NCBI GenBank assembly: GCA_017656505.1
Contig: JACDNU010000004.1
Location: 30,024 to 94,023 of the forward strand
Origin: Archaeoglobus sp.
GTDB taxonomy: Archaea; Halobacteriota; Archaeoglobi; Archaeoglobales; Archaeoglobaceae
Direction of reading: 5' to 3'
Length of the DNA: 64,000 nucleotides
Shown: positions 7,608 through 16,494 of the stretch, piece after piece
Layout: every line of letters starts with the position of its first letter
Position numbering within the stretch: the first letter of the stretch is position 1
Position numbers and translations under genes: made by a program
The notes under the pieces: generated by a model
Databases searched by the model: none
Seen by the model: the letters and a program-made list of their open reading frames with translations, nothing else
Told to the model about the DNA's origin: nothing

Positions 7608-8714
7608 TCAGAATATGAGATCTTCGATTGCTGCCTTTTCCACGGCAAGCTTTATCTCCCTAGCTATCCTCCTCCCCATGTACATGTTCTCCCCCCACAG
7701 AATGTACGAATAGGCTGAACTTGGAATTCCGCTGTTAGTCCCGGCTACAATTCTGGCGGAGATCTCAAAAACCGTCATTTCAGCATTCTCGTCAAATACA
7801 GCCTCGAGGCAGAAAGGCCCCACCATTCCCGGATAAGCTATCTCCTTTGAAACTTCCACAACATTCTTAGCAGCCTCTAAAGCCTGGGAAAGCAGGCTCT
7901 CCCTCAAAACTATTGGAAAGTTTCCCACAACCGTGTAAGTTGGGGAAGGATCTATTTTCAGCTGGATTGGAGCGGGAACTTTGCCCAAGCTGTCGACGTC
8001 GGCTTCATACCTCCTGTCGATTGCGATCAGCTCAACCCTCTCGAGGATTGGAGAGTAAAAGAAGGAGAAGTATACATTCGCCCCAAGGATGTACTCTTGA
8101 ATGAAAGCTTTTTCAAAGTCTTCCCTTCTGGCAAGCCCCTTCTGAACCATCTCTTCGGACTTCTTGAGAAAATCCTCGTAATCTGTAGCGAGAAAGTAAC
8201 CTTTCCCTCCCTTAGCCCCCGGAAACTTCACTATGGATAAGCGATCAATTTCCTCGGGTTTTTCGATTATCCTTGGCGTTTTCAGGCCAGCCTTTTTCAA
8301 CCAAGCCTGCTGCATCTCTCTAACAGTCTCCCAGTACATTAACTCCCTGTTCCCGAAGATGGGGATTCTCAGCCTCTCGAGGTTTCCAATGTAGGCGTTA
8401 AACGAGCCATGGGGGATAAGGATTCCGTTGAGCTCGATTATCATATCTTGAAAGTTATCCTCAAGTAAATCCGGGAAATCTTGGATTTCGATGAGCTCGT
8501 CTGCAACGGGAAAGGACTCGTAGATTATCCTTTCCTTCTCTCTGCAAAGGCAGACAGTCTTGAATCCTTCTTCCTTTGCCCCTTTTAGGATGTTCAACGC
8601 GGAATGGCTTCCCAAGGTTACGATGCTTATCTTGCTGTGATCGTAATCGTTCAGAACCTCAAGAATCTTCTCCCTGCTCCTCTTTATTACCTCAGCTCTT
8701 TCCTCCAGATTCAT
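7608..8714 (-). CDS. purP: Formate-dependent AICAR ligase PurP
   Basis: PurP makes FAICAR from AICAR, formate and ATP, the archaeal replacement for the folate-dependent PurH transformylase. The 368-residue product has the PurP N-terminus ([20 protein letters not shown], then [13 protein letters not shown]), an ATP-grasp core ([20 protein letters not shown], then [19 protein letters not shown]) and a metal/phosphate-binding end ([20 protein letters not shown], then [11 protein letters not shown]). The length is usual for the family. It is on the same strand as larB, carB, carA, purC and purE, a nucleotide-synthesis block, with short gaps that allow co-transcription. Confidence 0.93.
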   Translation of the reverse strand: MNLEERAEVIKRSREKILEVLNDYDHSKISIVTLGSHSALNILKGAKEEGFKTVCLCREKERIIYESFPVADELIEIQDFPDLLEDNFQDMIIELNGILIPHGSFNAYIGNLERLRIPIFGNRELMYWETVREMQQAWLKKAGLKTPRIIEKPEEIDRLSIVKFPGAKGGKGYFLATDYEDFLKKSEEMVQKGLARREDFEKAFIQEYILGANVYFSFFYSPILERVELIAIDRRYEADVDSLGKVPAPIQLKIDPSPTYTVVGNFPIVLRESLLSQALEAAKNVVEVSKEIAYPGMVGPFCLEAVFDENAEMTVFEISARIVAGTNSGIPSSAYSYILWGENMYMGRRIAREIKLAVEKAAIEDLIF

Positions 8715-8752
8715 AAGATCTCCTCAATAATTTGATTTTATTTCAACTTATT

Positions 8753-9556
8753 TTATTTGTTATTTTGTTTACTGCCTTTTCCGACCCTTTTTCTAATCCT
8801 CCGGCTGATGAGTGAGGCGAAGACCGCAGCTCCGAAACCATTATCCACATTTACAACAGCAACACCCGAAGAGCAGCTCTGGAGCATTGAGAAGAGCGTA
8901 GTCAAACCGTTCAGGCTCACACCGTAGCCCACGGAAGTGGGAACTGCTATCACAGGCAGATCAACGATTCCAGCAACGACAGAGGGCAAAGCTCCCTCCA
9001 TCCCGGCAACCACTATTATGGAATCAACCTCGCTACCCAAAATCTCCTTTATGGGGTTGATCAGCCTGTGCAGTCCGGCAACGCCAACATCGTAGTACTT
9101 CAAAACCTCCAATCCAAGAAATTCGGCTGTAGTTGCAGCCTCTTCAGCTACCCTAATGTCTGAGGTTCCCGCAGTCAGAATCGCCACCCTGCCGAATTTT
9201 TCTTTCCTTTTCCCAACTATAATCGTTCCGGATTTCTCGTTCACAAAGGCATCTGGAAAAGCCTTCAGAATCGCCTCAATCTGCTCATCCGACGCTTTCG
9301 TAACGAGGACTCCTTCCAACACCTTCAAACTTTCCTTTAAAATTTTAACTATCTCTTCCGGAGTTTTGCCTTCCGCATAGATCGCTTCTGGCTTTCCTGC
9401 TCTAGCCTCCCTTAAATGATCAAAATTTGCGAAGTCCTCAACCTGTTTTAGAAATATCTTGACGAGCTCCTCTCTGCTCTCCTCATCAAGCTCCCCGATC
9501 TCTTCCAGAATTTTTCTTATTTCATTGACGTTTTTTTCTTTGGATTTCCCTTTCAT
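8753..9556 (-). CDS. larB: LarB-family carboxylase (PurE-like domain)
   Basis: LarB carboxylates and hydrolyses nicotinic acid adenine dinucleotide in synthesis of the nickel-pincer cofactor. The 267-residue product has a helical N-terminal region with the conserved FDHLREARAGKPEAIYAEGK segment, followed by a PurE-like domain with VAILTAGTSDIRVAEEAATT, YDVGVAGLHRLI, VVAGMEGALPSVVAGIVDLP and AVPTSVGYGVSLNGLTTL. These match LarB (COG1691), not PurE, which is a separate gene here. Partners larC and larE are not in the window, so the pathway is not confirmed. The C-terminal VVNVDNGFGAAVFASLI is also typical. Confidence 0.88.
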   Translation of the reverse strand: MKGKSKEKNVNEIRKILEEIGELDEESREELVKIFLKQVEDFANFDHLREARAGKPEAIYAEGKTPEEIVKILKESLKVLEGVLVTKASDEQIEAILKAFPDAFVNEKSGTIIVGKRKEKFGRVAILTAGTSDIRVAEEAATTAEFLGLEVLKYYDVGVAGLHRLINPIKEILGSEVDSIIVVAGMEGALPSVVAGIVDLPVIAVPTSVGYGVSLNGLTTLFSMLQSCSSGVAVVNVDNGFGAAVFASLISRRIRKRVGKGSKQNNK

Positions 9557-9596
9557 CGTCCCTGCCTTTGTTTTGATTTATTTTTCTTGGTTTTAC

Positions 9597-12500
9597 CTAA
9601 TAATTCCTGATCTCCTCGTGATACTCCTGGATGGATTTCACAGTCACACCATCCATTCCCGTCCTTCTCAGAGATTCTATCGCCTTAACAACAGCCAAAG
9701 CCCCTGAGATCGTTGTTATGTAAGGCACATTGTGGTCGACGGCAGCCCTCCTTATCAGAAAGCCCTCGGTTTTGCCCCTTTTGCCAGAGGGGGTGTTTAT
9801 TATAAAATCAATCCCCCGGTTAATTATCTCGTCTATGACATTCGGCCTTCCTTCGCTCACCTTCAGCGTTATCTCAGCGTTAACGCCGTGCTCCCTCAGA
9901 AAGCCAGCTGTTCCGGTGGTTGCGAGGATCTTGAATCCCATCCCCTCCAGCTTTTTCGCAATCGGTAGGACCTTCCTTCTGTCTTCCTCTTTCACGCTGA
10001 TGAAAACCGTCCCCTCTAGAGGCAATCGCATTCCAGCGGCGAGCTCTGCTTTATAGTAAGCGAGCCCAAAATCGTAGTCTATACCCATAACTTCTCCCGT
10101 TGCCTTCATCTCTGGCCCCAGAATCGGATCAACGCCGGGAAGTTTTATGAATGGGAAAACTGCCTCTTTAACTGCGACATGCTTTAAATCGAGAATTTCT
10201 TTAACACCAAGCTCTCTGAGCTTCTTACCCGTCATGAGCTTTGCAGCTATCTTTGCAAGTGGCACACCAGTTGCCTTGCTGACGAAGGGAACCGTTCTGC
10301 TGGCTCTCGGATTCGCCTCCAGAACGTAAACGACGTCATCCTTTATCGCGAACTGAATGTTTATCAGGCCTGTAACCTTCAAAGCGAGAGCCATTCTTCT
10401 CGTATAGTCTTTTATCGTCTCAATATGCTCCTCGCTCAGCGATATGGGCGGTAAAACGCAGGCAGAATCTCCGCTATGAATGCCAGCCTCCTCAACATGC
10501 TCCATTATCCCCCCGATAACAACTTCTTCCCCATCGCACAACGCATCGACTTCAACTTCGATCGCATCCTCCAGAAATTTGTCTATCAGCACTGGTTTCT
10601 CCTCGCTGACATCGAAGGCTTCAACGATGAAGCTGTTGAAAGTATCCTCATCGTAAACTATCATCATTGCCCTTCCGCCGAGCACGTAGGAAGGCCGGAC
10701 AAGCACTGGATAGCCTATCTTCTTCACTATCTCCCTCGCCTCCTCTATGCTGAAAGCTATGCCATTGGGCGGCTGGGGGATTCCAAGCCTCTCCAAAAGC
10801 TCGGAGAACCTCTCTCTGTCTTCTGCTATGTCTATCGAGTCGGGAGACGTGCCGAGAATTCTCACTCCAGCTTTCTCCAGCGGAACCGCTATGTTCAAAG
10901 GCGTTTGCCCGCCAAACTGAACCACAACGCCTTCAGGCTGCTCATTCTCGTAGATGTTAAGCACGTCCTCGAAGGTTATTGGCTCGAAGTACAGCCTGTC
11001 GGAGGTGTCGTAGTCTGTTGAAACTGTTTCGGGATTGTTGTTCACCATTATCGTTTCATAGCCATCCTCTTTCAAGCTGAAAACACCGTGCACGCAGGTG
11101 TAGTCGAACTCTATTCCTTGCCCTATCCTGTTCGGGCCGGAGCCGAGGATTATGATTTTCTTTCTGCTGGTTCGGACGGCTTCGTTCTCATCTTCATACG
11201 TTGAGTAGTAATAAGGAGTTTTAGCCTCAAATTCAGCCGCACAGGTGTCTACCATTTTGTAAACGGCCTTTATTCCGAGCTCCTTTCTTCTCTTCCTCAC
11301 CTCAAGCTCGCTCGTATTGAAGATGTGTGCAAGCTGAACATCTGAGAAACCCCACCTTTTTGCTTTCAAAATGTATTCGGCTGGAAGATCGTATATCGTA
11401 TACTTCTTCGCAAGCTTTTTCAGCTCATACTCAAAGTTGAGAATGTTTTTGATCTTCTGAATGAACCATTTGTCTATCCTCGTAAGCTTGGCTACCTCCT
11501 CAACGCTCAGACCTTTAGCAAGGGCATATCTGATGTAGAAAATCCTGCTCGGATGCGGGGAGGTGAGCCTCTTGATTATATGCTCCATCGTGGGATCTTT
11601 GTCCCTCCCATCGCTTCCTATTCCAAAGCGTCTGATTTCGAGACTCCTCAAAGCTTTTTGCAAAGCCTCCTCGAAGGTTCTGCCTATCGCCATAACCTCG
11701 CCCACGCTCTTCATCTGCGTTCCGAGCGTTGGATCGGCAGTCGGGAACTTGTCGAACGCGAACCTCGGGATTTTAACAACCACATAGTCTATAGTTGGCT
11801 CAAAGCTTGCTGGAGTCTCCTTCGTTATATCGTTGGGTATCTCGTCGAGGGTGTAACCGATTGCAAGCTTTGCAGCAATCTTTGCGATCGGAAATCCGGT
11901 TGCTTTGGAAGCCAAGGCTGAGGATCTGCTAACTCTCGGGTTCATCTCTATAGCAACAACCCTGCCATTGTCAGGATGAACGGCAAACTGGATGTTGCTT
12001 CCTCCCGTCTCGACTCCGATCTCTCTTATTATCTTTATCGCGGAATCTCTGAGGTACTGATATTCTACATCAGTCAAGGTTTGAGCCGGGGCAACGGTTA
12101 TGCTGTCACCCGTATGCACCCCCATCGGGTCGAAGTTCTCGATAGAGCATATTATCACAACATTGTCGGCCAAATCTCGCATAACTTCAAGCTCGTATTC
12201 CTTCCACCCAATAACTCCCTCTTCGATTAAGACTTGGTTTATGAGGGACATCTCGAGGCCTCTTTCAACGATATCCTTCAGCTCGGTTCTGTTGAAAGCA
12301 ATCCCGCCACCAGTCCCGCCCAGCGTGAATGCTGGTCTTACAACAACCGGGAAACCTATATCCTCGGCTATCGATATCGCCTCATCCAGATTGTTCGCAA
12401 CCTCGCTTTTGGGGACTTCTAAGCCAATCCTCTCCATGGAAGCTTTGAAGAGATCCCTGTCTTCAGCTTTCTTTATCGCGTCGAGCTTCGCCCCTATAAG

Positions 12501-12842
12501 TTCAACCTCATACTTGTCAAGGATCCCCATATCTCCAAGCTGAACTGCAACGTTCAGAGCTGTTTGCCCGCCAAGAGTCGGAAGCAAAGCATCCGGCAAC
12601 TCTTTTTCAATTATCTTCGCCACGAAGTCAGCTGTTATTGGCTCGATATACGTTCTGTCGGCCATCTCGGGATCGGTCATGATGGTTGCAGGATTCGAGT
12701 TCACTAAGACTACCTCATAGCCCTCCTCCCTCAATGCCTTGCATGCCTGACTGCCGGAATAGTCGAATTCCGCTGCTTGGCCAATAACTATCGGCCCGGA
12801 GCCTATCACCATTATCTTTCTTATATCCTCTCTCTTCGGCAT
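9597..12842 (-). CDS. carB: Carbamoyl-phosphate synthase large subunit
   Basis: CarB makes carbamoyl phosphate from bicarbonate, ATP and ammonia delivered by CarA, feeding arginine and pyrimidine synthesis. The 1081-residue product is a full-length fused protein with two homologous ATP-grasp halves. The first half starts [20 protein letters not shown] and has [15 protein letters not shown] and [20 protein letters not shown]. The second starts [20 protein letters not shown] and has [19 protein letters not shown] and [20 protein letters not shown]. An MGS-like allosteric domain closes the protein ([20 protein letters not shown], then [14 protein letters not shown]). It follows carA by 54 bases on the same strand. 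Confidence 0.97.
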   Translation of the reverse strand: MPKREDIRKIMVIGSGPIVIGQAAEFDYSGSQACKALREEGYEVVLVNSNPATIMTDPEMADRTYIEPITADFVAKIIEKELPDALLPTLGGQTALNVAVQLGDMGILDKYEVELIGAKLDAIKKAEDRDLFKASMERIGLEVPKSEVANNLDEAISIAEDIGFPVVVRPAFTLGGTGGGIAFNRTELKDIVERGLEMSLINQVLIEEGVIGWKEYELEVMRDLADNVVIICSIENFDPMGVHTGDSITVAPAQTLTDVEYQYLRDSAIKIIREIGVETGGSNIQFAVHPDNGRVVAIEMNPRVSRSSALASKATGFPIAKIAAKLAIGYTLDEIPNDITKETPASFEPTIDYVVVKIPRFAFDKFPTADPTLGTQMKSVGEVMAIGRTFEEALQKALRSLEIRRFGIGSDGRDKDPTMEHIIKRLTSPHPSRIFYIRYALAKGLSVEEVAKLTRIDKWFIQKIKNILNFEYELKKLAKKYTIYDLPAEYILKAKRWGFSDVQLAHIFNTSELEVRKRRKELGIKAVYKMVDTCAAEFEAKTPYYYSTYEDENEAVRTSRKKIIILGSGPNRIGQGIEFDYTCVHGVFSLKEDGYETIMVNNNPETVSTDYDTSDRLYFEPITFEDVLNIYENEQPEGVVVQFGGQTPLNIAVPLEKAGVRILGTSPDSIDIAEDRERFSELLERLGIPQPPNGIAFSIEEAREIVKKIGYPVLVRPSYVLGGRAMMIVYDEDTFNSFIVEAFDVSEEKPVLIDKFLEDAIEVEVDALCDGEEVVIGGIMEHVEEAGIHSGDSACVLPPISLSEEHIETIKDYTRRMALALKVTGLINIQFAIKDDVVYVLEANPRASRTVPFVSKATGVPLAKIAAKLMTGKKLRELGVKEILDLKHVAVKEAVFPFIKLPGVDPILGPEMKATGEVMGIDYDFGLAYYKAELAAGMRLPLEGTVFISVKEEDRRKVLPIAKKLEGMGFKILATTGTAGFLREHGVNAEITLKVSEGRPNVIDEIINRGIDFIINTPSGKRGKTEGFLIRRAAVDHNVPYITTISGALAVVKAIESLRRTGMDGVTVKSIQEYHEEIRNY

Positions 12843-12896
12843 GTTCTCTGCTCCATTTCCTTCTACTCTATTCGGTTCTATTCGTTTTACCTCTAT

Positions 12897-13979
12897 TCAG
12901 TACTCCTTCACCATTTTGCAAAACCTGTCGAAGAAGAAGTAGGTATCATGTGGGCCAGGGCCCGCTTCCGGATGATACTGAACGGTGATAAGGGGAATTT
13001 CCTTATGCCGCATTCCTTCAACCGTGCGATCGTTCAGATTTATCTGGGTAACCTCTAAGCCAGTTCCGTCTAAAGTTCTTTCATCGACAGCGAATCCATG
13101 ATTCTGGCTTGAGATGAAAACTCTGCCCGTTTCGAAATCCTTCACCGGCTGATTCGAGCCGCGATGCCCGAATTTCAACTTGAAGGTTTTTCCTCCTAAG
13201 GCTAAAGCAACAAGCTGATTTCCTAGGCATATTCCAGCCATCGGGAAGTCTCCAGCCAAAGTTTTTATTGTCTCGATCGTTGGTTTAACTCTTGCCGGAT
13301 CTCCCGGGCCGTTTGAGATGAAAACTCCGTCTGGATTCAGCTCCTTAATCTTTTCCGGAGGATAGTCGTATGGTACGAGCGTTACGTTCAGATTTCTTTT
13401 CAGAAGCTGTCTAACGATGCTCAGCTTTATCCCGCAATCAACCAACACAACTTCATATTTCCCCTTTTCAGCCTCCATCCTTTTCGGCTTCTTAACGCAA
13501 ACCTTGTCGACAAGATCGATTTCGGTGATTGAAGGTTGCTCAACCGCTCTCTTCAGCAGTTTCTCCCTGTCATAATCCCCTACTGCAAGAACCGCCTTCA
13601 TAGCTCCGTAGACCCTCGTTTTCTTGGTCAACGCTCTCGTGTCAACTCCTTCAATCCCCGGCACGTTGTATTCTTTCAGAAGCTCATCCAAGCTTTTCGT
13701 GTGTCTCCAGTTGCTGGGATCTCTGCAAAGCTCCCTTACAACGAACCCTTCAACCTTCACCCCATCGCTCTCGAAGTCCTCCTCGCATACTCCATAGTTA
13801 CCTATAAGCGGGTAGGTCATCATCAGAATCTGCCCAGCATAGCTGGGATCGGTTAAAGCCTCGACGTATCCAGTCATCGAGGTGTTGAAAACCAGCTCTC
13901 CTTCAGCATAGCTCTCTGCCCCGAAACCTTCTCCCTCCACAAGAGTTCCGTCCTCGATCGCTAAAGCTGCTCTTACCAT
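12897..13979 (-). CDS. carA: Carbamoyl-phosphate synthase small (glutaminase) subunit
   Basis: CarA hydrolyses glutamine and channels ammonia to CarB. The 360-residue product has the N-terminal CPSase domain (LVFNTSMTGYVEALTDPSYA, then GQILMMTYPLIGNYGV) and a class I glutaminase domain. The nucleophile is in AGICLGNQLVALALGGKTFK, the oxyanion region in FISNGPGDP, and the catalytic His/Glu in QYHPEAGPGPHDT. All triad residues are present and the length is normal. It lies nine bases after purC and 54 before carB. Confidence 0.97.
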   Translation of the reverse strand: MVRAALAIEDGTLVEGEGFGAESYAEGELVFNTSMTGYVEALTDPSYAGQILMMTYPLIGNYGVCEEDFESDGVKVEGFVVRELCRDPSNWRHTKSLDELLKEYNVPGIEGVDTRALTKKTRVYGAMKAVLAVGDYDREKLLKRAVEQPSITEIDLVDKVCVKKPKRMEAEKGKYEVVLVDCGIKLSIVRQLLKRNLNVTLVPYDYPPEKIKELNPDGVFISNGPGDPARVKPTIETIKTLAGDFPMAGICLGNQLVALALGGKTFKLKFGHRGSNQPVKDFETGRVFISSQNHGFAVDERTLDGTGLEVTQINLNDRTVEGMRHKEIPLITVQYHPEAGPGPHDTYFFFDRFCKMVKEY

Positions 13980-13988
13980 TTTGATCCC

Positions 13989-15008
13989 CTATCTGTTGCT
14001 GTCCCTCATCAAATCCTTCAGCTCCTTCACGACCTCCCTCAAACTCGGCACGTCGAAGAATTTCTTGCCGATAACTTCATTCGCGAACGCCTGATACATC
14101 CTTGCAACCCCATCTCTAAGCTCTTCTGGCAGATTAGGTGGCCTTCCAAGTATTTTCCTCCAGTTTTCAACGCCTTTGGTGACCCTCAATCTTTTGTACC
14201 AGTAAGTTTTTCGGTAATGCCGTCTGAGAATCTCCTTGCTCAGCTGAAATCCGTTCATGCTGAACCTACATTCATCCAGAGTTCCAACAGCATCTACTAA
14301 GGTGAGTTCTCCCTTCTCATTGACAGCAAACTCTACCTTCCCATCCTCGTTTCTAACCCCTATCTCCGATACCCTTGCGGTAATAAGCTCGTTGATCTCC
14401 TTGGTTGTTTTTACAAGTTCCTCGAATTTATCTCCCAAACCCGATATCTTCTTTGCCTCCTCAACGCTGAGATATCTGTCCCCGTCTTCGAGCTTCGTGC
14501 TGAAATCGATGAGGGGTTTTTCGAGCATCATGCCTGGAGTTGGGTAGTCTTTCAATCCCAGATCTTCCAGCCTTAGCTCTCCCCTCTCGAGTCTTGAGAA
14601 AACGCTCGATCCCTCGGGCAGGAAATTTCTGTAGATCACTTCCAACGGCACGAGGTAGTTAACCATCCCTTCCTTGAATTTTGAGTAATCGTAACCGTTT
14701 TTCTTTACCGGCTTAATAACTCTGAAAAGTCTCACCTGCATCTCGTTAACCGGCTTTTCGATCTCATCCAGCTTTCTTACCTTCCCATCCTCTACAAGCC
14801 CGAGATAGTGAGTTTTGATTCCCTTTTTCTCCAATTCTTCGAAAAAGTAAGCTGAAGTTAGGCATAGAGATGAGCCCTTGTTCTCTATTTTATCCGGCAT
14901 TTCTCCGTAGTCAAAAACCGAATATCGATTTGAAAAAAAGAAAATCCCCGTTCCAGCCTTTTTTGCCGTTGGTTTCTTTAATATGGTTAAATCCTTAACG
15001 CTACCCAT
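13989..15008 (-). CDS. purC: SAICAR synthetase PurC, long archaeal form
   Basis: PurC joins CAIR and aspartate to form SAICAR. The 339-residue product is longer than the roughly 240-residue bacterial enzyme. It carries the family motifs FFSNRYSVFDYGEMPDKIEN (S-x-R-x-S-x-F-D), VRLFRVIKPV, LVPLEVIYRNFLPEGSSVFS and the catalytic strand LVDAVGTLDECRF. The extra length is mostly a C-terminal extension (LRRHYRKTYWYKRLRVTKGV onward) and an internal helical stretch, as I recall for Archaeoglobus-type PurC. The gene precedes carA by nine bases. Confidence 0.9.
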   Translation of the reverse strand: MGSVKDLTILKKPTAKKAGTGIFFFSNRYSVFDYGEMPDKIENKGSSLCLTSAYFFEELEKKGIKTHYLGLVEDGKVRKLDEIEKPVNEMQVRLFRVIKPVKKNGYDYSKFKEGMVNYLVPLEVIYRNFLPEGSSVFSRLERGELRLEDLGLKDYPTPGMMLEKPLIDFSTKLEDGDRYLSVEEAKKISGLGDKFEELVKTTKEINELITARVSEIGVRNEDGKVEFAVNEKGELTLVDAVGTLDECRFSMNGFQLSKEILRRHYRKTYWYKRLRVTKGVENWRKILGRPPNLPEELRDGVARMYQAFANEVIGKKFFDVPSLREVVKELKDLMRDSNR

Positions 15009-15127
15009 TCACATTCTTTCTTGGTGGATTGCTTAATAAATTTTCCTTATGGGTTGGAGTACCTTGGTTAACGTTCTGTAATTTTACATTTCTACCAACA
15101 TTCTATTCAAAAACCTCCTATTCGAGC

Positions 15128-15574
15128 CTATTCAAGAACCTCTCCCCTCTTTTCTTCCTGATATTCTTCTATCGCTTTCCGAAGGTTTTCGTCCTTTAAA
15201 GCGAAAATCTTCGCCACAGCCAAAGCAGCGTTTTCTGCTTCGAGAACAACCATCGGAGCAACTCCTGATGGCATCCTCAATGAAGATAAAACATCCATTC
15301 CAGCAAACTTTTCGCTGTAGGGGGGACATGCTATTACCGGTTTAGTCGTATTGGCATCAACCATCCCACTTAGGGCGTTACTTCTTCCAGCGACTGTTAC
15401 ATAAACGACATCCTCACCCTCAAACTCTTTGATGATCTCAAGAACCCTTAAAGGAGTTTTGTGGGCCGAGGCAACTTGCAGCTCAGAATTTATTCCAAAT
15501 CGATCGAGATAACCAGAAATTTTTCTGCTAAATTCCATGTCTTTCTTAGAACCCATAATGATGACAGCCTTCAT
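15128..15574 (-). CDS. purE: PurE, apparently class II AIR carboxylase type
   Basis: The 148-residue protein starts MKAVIIMGSKKDMEFSRKIS and contains ASAHKTPLRVLE, the substrate loop shared by all PurE proteins. The downstream signature VAGRSNALSGMVDANTTKPV, then IACPPYSEKFAGMDVLSSLR with MPSGVAP, resembles the class II enzymes that carboxylate AIR directly with CO2 (like the animal enzyme's AGRSNGL...PSG pattern), not class I, which uses N5-CAIR made by PurK. No purK is seen in the window. It is upstream of purC on the same strand, 119 bases away. Confidence 0.9.
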   Translation of the reverse strand: MKAVIIMGSKKDMEFSRKISGYLDRFGINSELQVASAHKTPLRVLEIIKEFEGEDVVYVTVAGRSNALSGMVDANTTKPVIACPPYSEKFAGMDVLSSLRMPSGVAPMVVLEAENAALAVAKIFALKDENLRKAIEEYQEEKRGEVLE

Positions 15575-15668
15575 GTTCGTTGGTGGGTGGCTTTAAACAA
15601 AACCCTTTCGTATTTTTGTCTTCTTACGATCTTTCTATGATCATTACAATTATTACCAGAGGGAAAAT

Positions 15669-15677
15669 TTTATATAG
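15669..15677 (+). promoter_or_regulatory. TATA box for a likely leaderless small gene
   Basis: TTTATATAG lies about 26 bases before the ATG at 15700, so the transcript probably begins at or very near the start codon. Confidence 0.55.
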
Positions 15678-15699
15678 GATCGTTTGCAGATTTTAGACT

Positions 15700-15891
15700 A
15701 TGAGAATAAGTATAATAATGAGCAAAATGGAAGACATGCTTATGAAGATACATGCTGGAGAGATACCTAGAGAAAATCGCGAACTGCTTGAAGTACTAAT
15801 CCTCAGCGGGTTAGTGAAGAAAGAGAACAACCATTATGAGGTAACCGAAAAAGGACTTGAATTCTTGGACAAACCACTTGTTGAGGCCTAG
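15700..15891 (+). CDS. Small predicted winged-helix protein
   Basis: A 63-residue product: MRISIIMSKMEDMLMKIHAG, then a helix-turn-helix-like stretch RENRELLEVLILSGLVKKEN, and a wing-like end NHYEVTEKGLEFLDKPLVEA. The L-x-x-L-x-x-S-G-L-V followed by Y-x-V-T-E-K-G-x-x-F is the usual pattern of the recognition helix and wing of small archaeal wHTH proteins. A TATA box 26 bases before the first ATG supports a leaderless start there; the ATG at 15718 is an alternative. It could be a regulator of the adjacent DUF134 gene, but nothing shows this directly. Confidence 0.6.
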   Translation: MRISIIMSKMEDMLMKIHAGEIPRENRELLEVLILSGLVKKENNHYEVTEKGLEFLDKPLVEA

Positions 15892-15986
15892 TATGCCTTA
15901 GTATGCCATACCAAATTCTCTCCAGCTAGTTGATTATTCTTTTCTTATCTAGTTATTCCTCTCATCCAAACCTTTTTAAACTATAT

Positions 15987-16000
15987 TGAATATATATTCA
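15987..16000 (+). promoter_or_regulatory. Perfect 14-bp palindrome over the predicted DUF134 transcription start
   Basis: TGAATATATATTCA is its own reverse complement. It lies between a TATA-like CTTTTTAAAC (15971-15980) and the DUF134 ATG at 16004, where the transcript should start. This is a typical place for an archaeal repressor operator. Confidence 0.5.
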
Positions 16001-16003
16001 CTA

Positions 16004-16486
16004 ATGCCAAGACGGAAGAAGAGGAGGTGGGTTTTTCTCGACCTCTATGAACGAGGGGTTGGGGGTAATGTTGAGATCAGCTTTGATGAGCTTGAAGCTT
16101 TGAGACTTGCTGATATTGAAGGCTTTAATCAGAATGAGGCTGCAAAGCTAATGGGAATCTCCCAACCAACCTTTCATAGAATTTTAAAAGAGGCGAGAAG
16201 AAAAGCCGGATTGACAATTCTTTACGGTATGGGATATAAATTAAAGGGAGGTGATCACATTATGAGGAGATTCAAGTGCTACGATTGCGGTTACGAGTGG
16301 GAAGAACCTTTTGGGACGGGGAGGCCTGAGACATGCCCCAAGTGCGGAAGTGCTAACATCCACAGGATGGATCCAGGTAGAGGCAGGGGCAAAGGAGGCC
16401 GAGGAGGCCGAGGAGGAAGCGGAAGAGGAAGTGGAGGAGCAGGCAGAGCAGGAAAAGGTGCAGGCAGAGGAATGGGTAGAGGGTGA
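16004..16486 (+). CDS. DUF134 DNA-binding protein with zinc ribbon and Gly/Arg-rich tail
   Basis: The 160-residue product begins MPRRKKRRWVFLDLYERGVG; the track start 18 bases earlier is less likely because a TATA box sits about 28 bases before this ATG. Residues 1-80 are a DUF134 domain with a helix-turn-helix (NQNEAAKLMGISQPTFHRIL). Residues 87-115 form a zinc ribbon (CYDCGYEW and CPKCG). Residues 125-160 are a low-complexity tail of Gly, Arg and Lys (RGKGGRGGRGGSGRGSGGAG). DUF134 genes often neighbour NifX/NifB-like proteins, and the next gene here carries such a domain, so a regulatory link is plausible. A second, very strong ribosome site lies inside the gene. Confidence 0.85.
   Translation: MPRRKKRRWVFLDLYERGVGGNVEISFDELEALRLADIEGFNQNEAAKLMGISQPTFHRILKEARRKAGLTILYGMGYKLKGGDHIMRRFKCYDCGYEWEEPFGTGRPETCPKCGSANIHRMDPGRGRGKGGRGGRGGSGRGSGGAGRAGKGAGRGMGRG
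16246..16264 (+). promoter_or_regulatory. Internal ribosome binding site and in-frame ATG inside the DUF134 gene
   Basis: GGGAGGTGATCA matches the full anti-Shine-Dalgarno of archaeal 16S rRNA (GATCACCTCC) and is followed five bases later by an ATG at 16262, in frame. Initiation here would give a separate 74-residue zinc-ribbon/Gly-Arg protein beginning MRRFKCYDCGYEW. Confidence 0.55.
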
Positions 16487-16494
16487 TCCCTTAG

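Noticed and set aside
8753-9556. Second purE (AIR carboxylase)
   Set aside because: The FDHLREARAGKPEAIYAEGK segment and GMEGALPSVVAG identify LarB, not PurE.
10476-11021. 181-residue plus-strand ORF inside carB
   Set aside because: It is an antisense shadow of the well-conserved carB frame; it has no ribosome site and no recognisable motif.
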